Part shown: piece by piece, positions 1 to 7,651 of the stretch
Numbering within the stretch: position 1 is the stretch's first letter
Layout of the letters: every line of letters starts with the position of its first letter
Assembly: GCA_004292955.1 (NCBI GenBank)
Contig: RDXX01000050.1
Location: forward strand, 1 to 64,000
Source: Oscillatoriales cyanobacterium
GTDB taxonomy: Bacteria; Cyanobacteriota; Cyanobacteriia; Cyanobacteriales; Microcoleaceae
Length of the DNA stretch: 64,000 nt
Direction of reading: 5' to 3'
Program-made: the position numbers and the translations under genes
The notes under the pieces: model-generated
The model's input: only the letters and a program-made list of their open reading frames with translations
What the model was told of the DNA's origin: nothing
Database searches by the model: none

Positions 1-98
1 CGTGACAAGCACCAAGTCACTGAGGAGCCGTGTGAAGAGAAATTTTCACGCACGGTTTTGGAGAGCGGCGGCTCTCGTGAGAGGGTCGCCGACTTTAA
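1..98 (+). ncRNA. Group II intron, 3' end (domains V and VI)
   Basis: The first 98 bases carry the hallmark 3' structures of a bacterial group II intron on the plus strand. Domain V is at about 25-59. It starts GAGCCGTGTGAAGA, has a GAAA tetraloop, and returns through TTTTCACGCACGGTTTT, so the two arms pair along the whole hairpin. Domain VI follows at about 61-97. Its CGGCG-GCTCTC arm pairs through a GTGA loop with GAGGGT-CGCCG, ending in the usual GCCGAC-type 3' segment that holds the branch-point A. The 3' splice junction is probably near 98; the exact base is inferred. The rest of the intron, including any reverse transcriptase, lies before the window. The sequence after the junction is a DUF29 gene read on the opposite strand. 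Confidence 0.85.
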
Positions 99-395
99 TG
101 AATCTTTCACAGCTTTGCGAATACGTCTACGGTGTTCAGCAATGCTAGCTTTCCAACTACCGCTTCTGCGATCGGGTTGAAATTGCCACTTCAGCAAGTG
201 CAGGATAATTACCACAAGATTACTTTCCAAACTCCTGCGTTCACTTCGGCCCATGTCTTCTATTTCTTCAATCAAGTTTTCCCAATCGATATTTGAGTAG
301 TCGCGAGACCGCAACTTTTCCACAGTGGTTTCAATCCATCTGAGGTAATCGGTATCATACAATTTATGTCGGTCAACTTCTAATTTTGTTGTCAT
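99..395 (-). pseudogene. DUF29 family protein, interrupted by the intron
   Basis: Reading leftward from an ATG at 395, with AGGA eight bases upstream, gives MTTKLEVDRHKLYDTDYLRW, then IDWENLIEEIEDMG and a HLLKWQFQPDRR motif. This is the N-terminal two thirds of a DUF29 protein, a small helical family common in cyanobacteria and of unknown function. Similarity ends after about 99 residues, at ...IRKAVKDS, exactly where the intron begins; family members normally continue with a segment like SLKPYL. The frame stays open through the antisense of the intron to the window edge, giving an unrelated tail. Because the intron is antisense to the gene it cannot be spliced from this mRNA, so the gene is probably inactivated or yields a truncated product. 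The missing 3' half should lie on the other side of the intron. Confidence 0.8.
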
Positions 396-448
396 AAGCT
401 GTTCCTAATTCAACAATTTGGACACTTTCATTGCTGACGCATGGGGAG

Positions 449-514
449 CAAGAAACCCGGTTTCTACGAGTTTTGGGTCGAGTCACAAGAAATCTAGTCA
501 GAAACCGGGTTTCT
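449..514. repeat. Inverted AAACCSGGTTT palindrome pair
   Basis: Two near-palindromic 15-mers, AGAAACCCGGTTTCT near 452 and AGAAACCGGGTTTCT near 493, flank about 25 bases. The two 15-mers are reverse complements of each other. The same core recurs between genes near 16835-16875, 21655, 41860-41930 and 48153-48189. This is a dispersed non-coding repeat, and several copies could act as terminators. Confidence 0.6.
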
Positions 515-612
515 GAGGTCTGCGTGCATCAAACTCTTGTGGGGTGGGCTTCTCGCCCGCCCTCAAAATAAAAATTAAATCCACAACAGCTTAACAACTA
601 CCAATTAACAAA

Positions 613-1317
613 TCAACAAATATGGCGGTAGGAATCAAAAGGCAGTCCCGTCCGCCGCTTGACATCAACAACTGATTTGTACGCGCCTTTGCTTTGCCTT
701 TCTCTAACTATTTTTTCAGCCACAACCCCATCTAAACCGCTTTCGATCAACTCTGACGGCGAAAGAATGTTTAACCGCTTCCAAGTAAACTGCGATTCTT
801 TTTGATAATTGTAGCTAAAGCAAATCATCGGGGCGATGCGTCTGACGTGACTTTCGGGTACTCCGGCGATTTCCGATAACTCTTCGGCGTGGGTAAAAAG
901 GTAGCCTTCGTTTTGCAAAGATTCAATATCGTTAGCGTAGACGATCGGCAAACCCAAGATTCTGACCATATCATCTTTGGTACACTCGTTAATATCTATT
1001 TTGCCGCGCACGTTGGCTAGTTCTTCGGCATTTGTCGCAGTTGCAGGAACCAGCAAGCCTCTGGGTGCGGTTTTGATCAGATAGCGCTTTTTCAAAGCAA
1101 AGGCTGTGACAATTTGAGCTATCCAAACGAGGGTGCCGAAATTAGCTGAAGAAGATAGCGCTAGTGCTGCTAAAGTAAAGCAAACACCCCATCCCATCCA
1201 ACTGCGAATATTTGTTTTTTGCCCTGCATAGACGATCGCCAATCCGCCAAAATACGGAATAAAAGAATACCACACCCAGTTTGGAGTTTGACGCAGCCAG
1301 TATAAATCTTGAGACAC
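613..1317 (-). CDS. Membrane protein with helix-hairpin-helix repeats
   Basis: A 234-residue protein starting at GTG, with a GAGGAT ribosome-binding site upstream. The N-terminal half (about residues 12-75) is hydrophobic and forms two or three membrane segments (VWYSFIPYFGGLAIVYAG; GVCFTLAALAL). The rest is soluble and looks like ComEA-type helix-hairpin-helix units. One begins at DINECTKDDMVRILGLP and continues to EIAGVPESHVRRIAP; another is NILSPSELIESGLDGVVAEK followed by YKSVVDVKRRTGLP. Such units bind DNA or act as protein interaction modules. Membrane anchoring would fit a DNA-uptake or membrane-scaffold role, but this is inference. The stop is TGA at 613. No operon partner is evident; the next gene downstream is the interrupted DUF29 gene. 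Confidence 0.7.
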   Translation of the reverse strand: MSQDLYWLRQTPNWVWYSFIPYFGGLAIVYAGQKTNIRSWMGWGVCFTLAALALSSSANFGTLVWIAQIVTAFALKKRYLIKTAPRGLLVPATATNAEELANVRGKIDINECTKDDMVRILGLPIVYANDIESLQNEGYLFTHAEELSEIAGVPESHVRRIAPMICFSYNYQKESQFTWKRLNILSPSELIESGLDGVVAEKIVRERQSKGAYKSVVDVKRRTGLPFDSYRHIC

Positions 1318-1443
1318 TTTAGTTATATCCTCGCTCGACTTTATTTGACTCTTATTTAAATTCCACTTCTTTCACAGTGGCTTCCCTTCTTTCTGACATC
1401 CGTTACATCCGTTACAAAATCCGTTGCCTAACTTCCTTCTTAA

Positions 1444-1791
1444 CTACAATTCCCGCAGCAGTTTTTGGCGTTTTTCTTCATATTCTTCGGCGGTAATTGC
1501 GCCCATATCGTAAAGTCCTTTCAATTCTGCGATCGCCCCTGTGACATCTTTTGCCCCTCTGAGGGCATACCCAGACGGCAACATTCCGCCATTGTACTGT
1601 GCATTAAAAGCTGGTTCCGACATCAGCAGCAGCCCAATGAAATCGAAAAATGCGATCAGTGAGGGAATTAATGTCCACGAAAAGAGCAAATAGAATACTC
1701 CTGCTACATTGTTGCCCAAATAAAATTTGTGGCCTCCGAAACCTCCGATAAAGAAAGCTAACACAACTGCTACGGTTTTATCTTTTACCAT
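1444..1791 (-). CDS. TM2-domain protein with SHOCT-like C-terminus
   Basis: The protein is 115 residues from the ATG at 1791 (MVKDKTVAVVLAFFIGGFGG). I prefer this start over an upstream in-frame codon at 1854 because GGGGAAAGGG lies just before it and the TM2 domain begins immediately. Residues 1-65 hold two membrane helices with the TM2 signature GGFGGHKFYLGN. The C-terminus (AELKGLYDMGAITAEEYEEKRQKLL) matches the SHOCT pattern, a short helical oligomerisation or interaction motif. The biochemical role of TM2-SHOCT proteins is not established. The gene stands alone, between another small membrane protein upstream and the helix-hairpin-helix protein downstream. Confidence 0.85.
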   Translation of the reverse strand: MVKDKTVAVVLAFFIGGFGGHKFYLGNNVAGVFYLLFSWTLIPSLIAFFDFIGLLLMSEPAFNAQYNGGMLPSGYALRGAKDVTGAIAELKGLYDMGAITAEEYEEKRQKLLREL

Positions 1792-1880
1792 TTTTCCCTT
1801 TCCCCAGTTTTTTATTTTAACGAACGCGATAGACAACGAATGCGATCGAGGCAAGCAATATTACTAATTCTAATTTTTAC

Positions 1881-2093
1881 TCATTTATTTGGGTTTTTGC
1901 GAAACTTGGACATCGCAAAATACAGCAGAACTATACCGGCTTGAGCCTGTAGAATGACTGAGTAGCCTCTCAAGAAATAATTGAGTTCGCTACCGGAATT
2001 GACAGAAAATATTAAAATGCCTAGGGCTGCGTAGGGTGCGAAACGCATCCAACTTGGCGTTCTCTCTAACTTGTGGCTGTTGAAATTGCTCAT
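1881..2093 (-). CDS. Small two-helix membrane protein
   Basis: A 70-residue protein with a basic N-terminus (HKLERTPSWMRFAPY), a first hydrophobic segment (YAALGILIFSV), a second (LQAQAGIVLLYFAM) and a basic tail (SKFRKNPNK). GAGG sits eight bases before the ATG at 2093. I do not recognise the family. It probably sits in the plasma or thylakoid membrane with both ends in the cytoplasm. It is codirectional with the TM2 protein 89 bases downstream and could be co-transcribed with it. Confidence 0.6.
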   Translation of the reverse strand: MSNFNSHKLERTPSWMRFAPYAALGILIFSVNSGSELNYFLRGYSVILQAQAGIVLLYFAMSKFRKNPNK

Positions 2094-2336
2094 TGGTTTG
2101 AAACCTCATCCTTACTTAAATTTAACATAAAAATTAGCAGAATGGTCACGCTCGGTTGGGTGCGATCGCCCGGGCTAACCTGACATCGATCGACCTACAA
2201 GATATTACTTCAATGTTAAAGCAAGTTTTTCCGTTAAAGTCAGCGACCGGGCGATCGCCAAATTCCACCTCAGCAGACAATGCCGATAGATGTCACAAAA
2301 GCCCGGTTTATTCACAATTATTAACAACCGCCCGAA

Positions 2337-3929
2337 TTAACCCGCGCTGCCGCCCAAAAGAAACAGACTCAAGAGAGTTCCGCTATTCCAAAGACTGTGG
2401 AGAAGCATGGGGGCGAGGAGATTGCGCGATCGCGTGTACACAAACCCCAACACCGCGCCCAAAGTCGCCAAAGGCAGAATCTCAGAGACACTCAAGTGAG
2501 CCACCGCAAACAAAAAAGCCGAAGCTGCGATCGCCCCAGAAACAGGCAAATAGCGAGTCAGAGAAGGCAGTAGAAAGCCCCGAAACACGATTTCCTCAAA
2601 AACCGGAGCGGCGATCGCAGCAGTGCCGAAAAACACCGCCAGAGCCACGTTGTCCCTACCTTCAAGGACGATCGGCAAAATCGGATTGCTGCCGCCTTGT
2701 CCCTGCCATAATTGTTGATTGATCAGCGACACCACAACCACCAAAGGCAAAGCCACAAAATAGCCGCCAAACCCCCACAAAAACCAATTTCCCCGCCAAT
2801 CTATCCGAAACCAACCATCAGGTAAAGGTAGAAAAGACTTGACCGAAAAATACAGTACCGAAAGCCCGCCAGCCGACAGCAACAAATAAGTAGCAAAGAT
2901 ATAAAAAGCCTTTTCGCGCCCGTCAAAAGTAGCAGGGTTCAGTTTAAGAACAGCTAGAGAAACTGGCAGCAAAAAATAGGGAATCAAGATTTGCCCGACA
3001 AAGAAAAAGCCGACCACCAGCACCTGCCAAACAATCTCGCCATCCCAAGGCACATCCCAAGTCAAGCTGGCATTGCGCGCCAACAGCGGCCCCGAACCTG
3101 CCTTATCTAACTGCTGGCGCTGCAACAGCCACTGCACGCTCAAACCAACCAGCAAAACCGTGCCGATACAAAGAGATATAGCCGGAACGCCAACAACAAT
3201 TGCCAACTTTTCTATAGCTTGCTCAGCCGTTACTTGCTCTGCTGCTTGCAGCGCCACCAGCTCTTTAGAACGTTCTTGCAGCTTGTAAAGTTGTGCTAGA
3301 GCGCGATAGCGAAACCACCCATCCAAAGACTTTTGAATGCGCGGCTCAGCATCCGGCAAAAGTTGAGGCGGATTGCTCCAAATTCCCGTTAAAACCTGAG
3401 CAGTTACCACGGAAGGATCGGCATCAATTTCAGTTTTGTACCGCGTAACTAAACCCTGCCAAGTTTGGATCGCCTCCTTCGTTTTGCCGCTGCTTGCCTG
3501 CAAAACTCCCAATCGCAAGTCAAGTTCGTTTAGCAGCGCTGACTGTTGGCTTGTCAACTCTTGCACAGCCTTTTGTTGTGCCGATTTGAGAGCAGAATTT
3601 TCCGACTTTGAGACGAGAGTCGGCGGAATTTGTTTGAATTGTGCTTGAGTTGTTTCGAGAGTTTTTTGAGTCGAATCTCGCGCGTCTTTATACTGCGTTA
3701 AAGCCGTATTTAGAGGATCGGAACCGATAATATTGTTGCGCGCCGAACTTAAATTAGCACCCTGATTATTTTCTCCTTGCCACTCCGAGGCGTGCAGCAG
3801 CAAATTTGTCTGATAGAGTTCCAGCCGGCTTTGGATTTGGGGTTCACTCCAACTAGCAAGTAAAGATAAACCGACCAGAGCGATCGCGATCGCCGTTAAA
3901 ATACCTAAAATTATCCGCTTCAGTGTCAT
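2337..3929 (-). CDS. CPBP (CAAX-like) intramembrane metalloprotease
   Basis: A 530-residue membrane protein. It starts with a membrane anchor (ILGILTAIAIALVGLSLLAS), followed by about 200 residues of mostly helical, Gln/Ala-rich soluble sequence. From about residue 240 there are roughly eight membrane helices. The C-terminal third carries the CPBP/Abi signatures: EEIVFRGFLLP (the EExxxR motif that holds catalytic Glu), FLFAVAHLS (FxxxH) and HSLWNSGT (HxxxN/B motif). The glutamates and histidines expected for zinc binding are present. Family members process prenylated or membrane substrates, and some confer bacteriocin immunity; in cyanobacteria most are uncharacterised. The large extracytoplasmic N-terminal region is longer than in minimal CPBP proteins. 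The gene is transcribed away from the phosphatase gene at 4145. Confidence 0.85.
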   Translation of the reverse strand: MTLKRIILGILTAIAIALVGLSLLASWSEPQIQSRLELYQTNLLLHASEWQGENNQGANLSSARNNIIGSDPLNTALTQYKDARDSTQKTLETTQAQFKQIPPTLVSKSENSALKSAQQKAVQELTSQQSALLNELDLRLGVLQASSGKTKEAIQTWQGLVTRYKTEIDADPSVVTAQVLTGIWSNPPQLLPDAEPRIQKSLDGWFRYRALAQLYKLQERSKELVALQAAEQVTAEQAIEKLAIVVGVPAISLCIGTVLLVGLSVQWLLQRQQLDKAGSGPLLARNASLTWDVPWDGEIVWQVLVVGFFFVGQILIPYFLLPVSLAVLKLNPATFDGREKAFYIFATYLLLSAGGLSVLYFSVKSFLPLPDGWFRIDWRGNWFLWGFGGYFVALPLVVVVSLINQQLWQGQGGSNPILPIVLEGRDNVALAVFFGTAAIAAPVFEEIVFRGFLLPSLTRYLPVSGAIAASAFLFAVAHLSVSEILPLATLGAVLGFVYTRSRNLLAPMLLHSLWNSGTLLSLFLLGGSAG

Positions 3930-4109
3930 TCCTGGTTTTCCGTCCCGCGCAAATCTGTGTCTAACTCTTTCCCATCTTTAATCATAGGTCGTTGCAGCCG
4001 AGAGTATCCCGCCACCTGGTAAAATTTCACTGGTTAATCTTTTTGACTCGCCTCGCACCCGAAGACTGGGTAAGGTACGCACCAGCACCCACGGACTCAG
4101 TAACAGGCT

Positions 4110-4142
4110 AAATCTAAAATCTAAAATCTAAAATCTAAAATC
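4110..4142. repeat. Heptanucleotide array (AAAATCT)n
   Basis: About four and a half copies of the 7-mer AAAATCT, ending three bases before the start codon of the phosphatase gene and so occupying the position of its ribosome-binding site. This is one of many 7-bp-period STRR arrays in the window. Confidence 0.9.
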
Positions 4143-4144
4143 GA

Positions 4145-5494
4145 ATGACCCGCATTATCTTAGTCCGTCACGGCAAAAGCACATACAATCAAGAACGTCG
4201 CATCCAAGGCCGCCTTGATAAATCAATTTTGACAGAAGCAGGCCGCGCCGGCGCAAAGCAAGTAGGCGACATCCTGAGCAGTATCACCTTTGATGCCGCC
4301 TATACAAGTCCCCTGCAACGAGCCAAAGAAACAGCCGAAATCATCCTGTCGCGCTTGACAAATCCGCCACAACTCCAGCCAACTGATAAATTGATGGAAA
4401 TCGATTTGCCATTGTGGGAAGGAATGCTGCGTCAAGAGGCGATCGACCAATTCCCCGAAGCATATCAGCAATGGCAACAACATCCCGACAAATTTTCCAT
4501 GAAAATCCCCTCCCCCGAAGGAGAAATCGAACACTTTCCGGTACTAGCCGTTTTTGCTAGCGCCCGCAAGTTTTGGGAAGAACTTTTATCACGCCACACT
4601 TCTGGCACAATTCTAGTAGTAGGTCACAACGGAATCAACCGCGCCCTAATCGCCACAGCTTCAGAAATCGCCCCAGATTACTATCAATCAATTCAACAAT
4701 CAAATTGCGGAATTAGTGTCATCAATTTGGGATCTGCCGATGAACAAACAGAGTCCAACAATAAAATTGCTGTTCAATTAGAATCGCTGAATTTAACCGC
4801 CCATACCGGAGAAATCTTCCCCAAACCGAGGGACGGACACAGCGGCCCGCGCTTGTTGCTAGTGCGTCACGGCGAAACAGACTGGAATAGAGCAGGTAAA
4901 TTTCAAGGACAAATAGACGTACCACTCAACGATAACGGCCGCGAACAAGCTCGGCAAGCCGCAGAATTTCTTAAAGATGTAAAATTAGATTTTGCCATCA
5001 GCAGTTCCATGCTGCGCCCGAAAGAAACTGCCGAAATTATTCTCAAATATCACGGCGATTTGCAACTCGAACTCCGCGACGAATTGCGCGAAATTAGCCA
5101 CGGACTTTGGGAAGGAAAATTTGAATCAGAAATAGAAGCATCCTATCCAGGTTTGCTCGAAGAATGGAAAATATCTCCCGAAAAAGTGCAAATGCCAGAA
5201 GGAGAAAATTTAGAGCAAGTTTGGACAAGGGCGATCGCAGCGTGGCGAGAAATTGTAAAATCAGTTAGCGGTACAGGAATTGTAGTTGCCCACGATGCCG
5301 TCAACAAAGCCCTTCTCTGCCACCTATTCAACTTAGAACCCGAACATTTCTGGAAATTCAAACAAGGAAACGGCGCGGTTAGCGTAATAGATTATCCCCA
5401 CGGCCCCGATGGTTTGCCAGTATTGCAGGCGATGAATATCACAACTCATTTAAGTGGCGGTGTTTTCGATCAAACAGCAGCCGGAGCACTGTAA
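4145..5494 (+). CDS. Two-domain histidine phosphatase (phosphoglycerate mutase-like)
   Basis: The 449-residue protein contains two histidine-phosphatase domains in tandem. The first begins LVRHGKSTYNQERRIQGRLD and has its late histidine in VVGHNG. The second begins at about residue 235 with LLLVRHGETDWN and has VVAHDAVN. Both keep the RHG phospho-histidine motif and the C-terminal His, so both could be active. Two-domain proteins of this size are common in cyanobacteria and have been annotated as phosphoglycerate mutase or carboxyarabinitol phosphatase; the real substrate cannot be read from sequence. There is no recognisable ribosome-binding site because an AAAATCT array abuts the ATG. Confidence 0.88.
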   Translation: MTRIILVRHGKSTYNQERRIQGRLDKSILTEAGRAGAKQVGDILSSITFDAAYTSPLQRAKETAEIILSRLTNPPQLQPTDKLMEIDLPLWEGMLRQEAIDQFPEAYQQWQQHPDKFSMKIPSPEGEIEHFPVLAVFASARKFWEELLSRHTSGTILVVGHNGINRALIATASEIAPDYYQSIQQSNCGISVINLGSADEQTESNNKIAVQLESLNLTAHTGEIFPKPRDGHSGPRLLLVRHGETDWNRAGKFQGQIDVPLNDNGREQARQAAEFLKDVKLDFAISSSMLRPKETAEIILKYHGDLQLELRDELREISHGLWEGKFESEIEASYPGLLEEWKISPEKVQMPEGENLEQVWTRAIAAWREIVKSVSGTGIVVAHDAVNKALLCHLFNLEPEHFWKFKQGNGAVSVIDYPHGPDGLPVLQAMNITTHLSGGVFDQTAAGAL

Positions 5495-5502
5495 TTTTTC
5501 AG

Positions 5503-5959
5503 GTGTTAACTTAAGTCTAAAATCCTTGATTAATCTCGGTGTTAGCGTAGTCTCGATCCCCCCTAACCCCCCTTCTTAAGGGGGGGGACAAGAGCCTTAT
5601 CAAAGTCCTCAGACTATCCGGGGGCTGCAAGAGTGCTTCCGGTTCCCCCCTTCTTAAGGGGGAGTAGGCAGGGTGGTTTTATAGTCATCATAGAAATAGG
5701 TACGTAGTTGGGCTTCAGCCCTCTTTAGACGTATTTATAAAGAGGGCCCAAGCCCAACTACGTACCTTGATTAATATGACAGTTGCGTCTAATACGCCAC
5801 CCGACGTTTGAGCGATGCTTTCAGTAGTTTCAGATTTATTTTTCGGACAATAAAACCGCCCTGCTTCTTAAGAGGGAGTAGGGGGCAAGAATGCGGGGGG
5901 ATCGAAGGCCTAATTATCAAACAGTAGATTGATAGCACGTTTAAAGCTTAAGTTAACAC
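5503..5959. mobile_element. 457-bp non-coding segment bounded by 13-bp inverted repeats (MITE-like)
   Basis: GTGTTAACTTAAG at 5503-5515 is repeated exactly inverted as CTTAAGTTAACAC at 5947-5959. The enclosed DNA has no credible gene. It contains nested repeats: a CCCCTTCTTAAGGGGG palindrome near 5565-5590, a partial copy near 5644, a long hairpin at 5699-5766 and a GGGAGTAGGG-type segment near 5870. No clear target-site duplication is visible. It may be a composite of small non-autonomous elements; the mobile nature is inferred. Confidence 0.4.
5699..5766. repeat. Long hairpin repeat, GGGCTTCAGCCC family
   Basis: A 68-bp imperfect palindrome. The left arm GGTACGTAGTTGGGCTTCAG is followed by CCCTCTTTA, and the right arm is AAGAGGGCCCAAGCCCAACTACGTACC. 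It belongs to the family that also occurs at 24409, 24553, 27003, 29022, 14247 and 57507. Within the family the arm sequences change together, which preserves pairing. Confidence 0.75.
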
Positions 5960-6090
5960 GAATACCAATACCCTCCCCCACGCTTCGCCGGACAAAAGTC
6001 TGAATTTTAATAGCAACCACGAAACATCAATTGCAGAAACCCTTGCCTTTCTTCCCTCTTGCTTCGCGTCCTTAGCGTCTTCGCGGTTCG

Positions 6091-6172
6091 TTCTTCCCTC
6101 TTCCTTCTTCCCTCTTCCCTCTTCCCTCTTCCCTCTTCCTTCTTCCTTCTTCCTTCTTCCCTCTTCCTTCTA
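6091..6172. repeat. Pyrimidine heptad array (TTCCCTC/TTCCTTC)n
   Basis: About eleven 7-bp units of TTCCCTC, TTCCTTC and close variants run directly up to the ATG of the dihydroorotase homologue. All purines are on the opposite strand, so the tract has marked strand asymmetry and leaves no Shine-Dalgarno sequence for the gene. Confidence 0.9.
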
Positions 6173-6173
6173 T

Positions 6174-7484
6174 ATGAATCGCGAACTGCTACAAAACATA
6201 AGAGTAATCGATCCAATTTCAAAGATCGATCGCACCGCTGACATTCTAATTACCGAAAATCAGATCGCAGCAATCCAAGAAAACATCACCGAAATTCCCG
6301 CCGACACAGAAGTCCGGGATTGCCGAGGCCTAATTTTAGGGCCAGGATTAGCCGATATCTACAGTCATAGCGGAGAACCGGGTTTTGAGGAACGAGAAAC
6401 CCTAGAATCCTTAATGCAGGCGGCGGCGGCTGGCGGTTTTACCCGCCTAGCAATTTTGCCCGATACATCCCCACCTGTGGACAACTTGGCCGGTTTAGCC
6501 TTGTTGCAACAACACATCCGCAATTTATCGCCCTCCCTACCCCGCTTGTATTTTTGGGGCGCGCTGACAGCGGGCGTTAAAGGGCAGCAGATGGCCGAGT
6601 TGGGGGAGCTTGCCTCCTCTCCAATAGTAGGGTTTGCGGACGGTTTCCCGCTGTCTAATCCGGCTCTGGTGAGGCGTTTGCTTGAGTATATCCAGCCCTT
6701 GCATAAGTCGATCGCCTTGTGGCCGTGCGATCGCACTTTAGCCGGAAATGGCGCCGCGCGGGAAGGTGCAGTCTCCGTGCGCTTGGGTTTACCAGGAATT
6801 CCCGCAAGTGCAGAAACATCGGCTTTGGCGGCAATCCTGGAGTTAGTGGCATCTGGGGGAACAAGAGTGCACATCATGCGCGTTTCAACCGCCCGAAGCG
6901 TGGAATTGATTCGAGATGCCAAAGCGCGGGATTTACCGGTGACTGCGAGTGTAACTTGGATGCACTTGCTGTTAAATGTCGGCGCAATCTCAGGAAACTC
7001 TCAAGATTCCGCTGGCAAAAATGCTCTAACTGCTTCGGTTCCCTACGATCCGAATTTACACCTCGAACCGCCGTTAGGCAATCTGAGCGACCAATTAGCC
7101 TTAATTCAAGCTGTGAAAGATGGGGTGATTGATGCGATCGCGATCGACCACAATCCTCGTACTTACGAAGAAAAAACCGTGGCTTTTGCGGATAGTCCCC
7201 CAGGGGCGATCGGCTTGGAATTAGCGCTACCTCTGTTATGGCACGGACTCGTAGAAACTGGTGAATTTTCCGCTTTAGAACTGTGGCGAGTGTTGAGTAC
7301 AGGCCCCGCCGTTTGTCTCGGTCAAACCCCCGCGAAGGTGGCGCTGGGAGCCTCTGCTGAGCTGATTTTGTTCGACCCGCTCATGACTTGGACGGTTGAA
7401 GGGCGCAGTCTGAAATCGCGATCGGCAAACACACCTTGGTTGGGACAGCAAATAGCCGGAAAAGTTCTACAAACTTGGGTTTAA
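6174..7484 (+). CDS. Dihydroorotase homologue, probably catalytically impaired
   Basis: This 436-residue protein aligns by eye with type I dihydroorotases (third step of pyrimidine synthesis, zinc amidohydrolase fold). Recognisable blocks are GLILGPGLADIYSHSGEPGF near residues 52-71, AREGAVSVRLGLPGIP near 200 and SPPGAIGLELALPLL near 345. Key metal ligands differ from the active family. The D-x-H-x-H-x-R-E-P-G motif reads DIYSHSGEPG (first His to Tyr, Arg to Gly). The HCED block reads WPCD. The second His in HxxHxST is Arg (HIMRVST). The DHAPHT block reads DHNPRT, so only Asp and one His remain. It may be a non-catalytic subunit partner, as known for some PyrC' proteins. I judge the family assignment certain and the lack of activity likely. 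An 81-bp pyrimidine heptad array immediately precedes the ATG. Confidence 0.85.
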   Translation: MNRELLQNIRVIDPISKIDRTADILITENQIAAIQENITEIPADTEVRDCRGLILGPGLADIYSHSGEPGFEERETLESLMQAAAAGGFTRLAILPDTSPPVDNLAGLALLQQHIRNLSPSLPRLYFWGALTAGVKGQQMAELGELASSPIVGFADGFPLSNPALVRRLLEYIQPLHKSIALWPCDRTLAGNGAAREGAVSVRLGLPGIPASAETSALAAILELVASGGTRVHIMRVSTARSVELIRDAKARDLPVTASVTWMHLLLNVGAISGNSQDSAGKNALTASVPYDPNLHLEPPLGNLSDQLALIQAVKDGVIDAIAIDHNPRTYEEKTVAFADSPPGAIGLELALPLLWHGLVETGEFSALELWRVLSTGPAVCLGQTPAKVALGASAELILFDPLMTWTVEGRSLKSRSANTPWLGQQIAGKVLQTWV

Positions 7485-7651
7485 GGGCAATACGCTTGGC
7501 TTAGGATTTGTCCTTCGAGAGGAACGAAGCAATCGAGCGTATCTGTTTTTCACTCTCATTTTGCCGATCGGACTTTATAATCCCAAGCGTATTGGGATTT
7601 AAAGACTAAACTCCGAACGATCAAACCGCATTTGATAGGACTAATAAACAA

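Noticed and set aside
2156-2722. Long plus-strand open frame (188 codons)
   Set aside because: It lies antisense to the CPBP protease gene, is rich in Pro, Arg and Lys with no motif, and follows from the codon bias of the real gene.
6365-6922. Minus-strand open frame inside the dihydroorotase homologue
   Set aside because: Composition is Ala/Lys/Pro-rich and motif-free, while the plus strand carries clear family motifs over the same bases.
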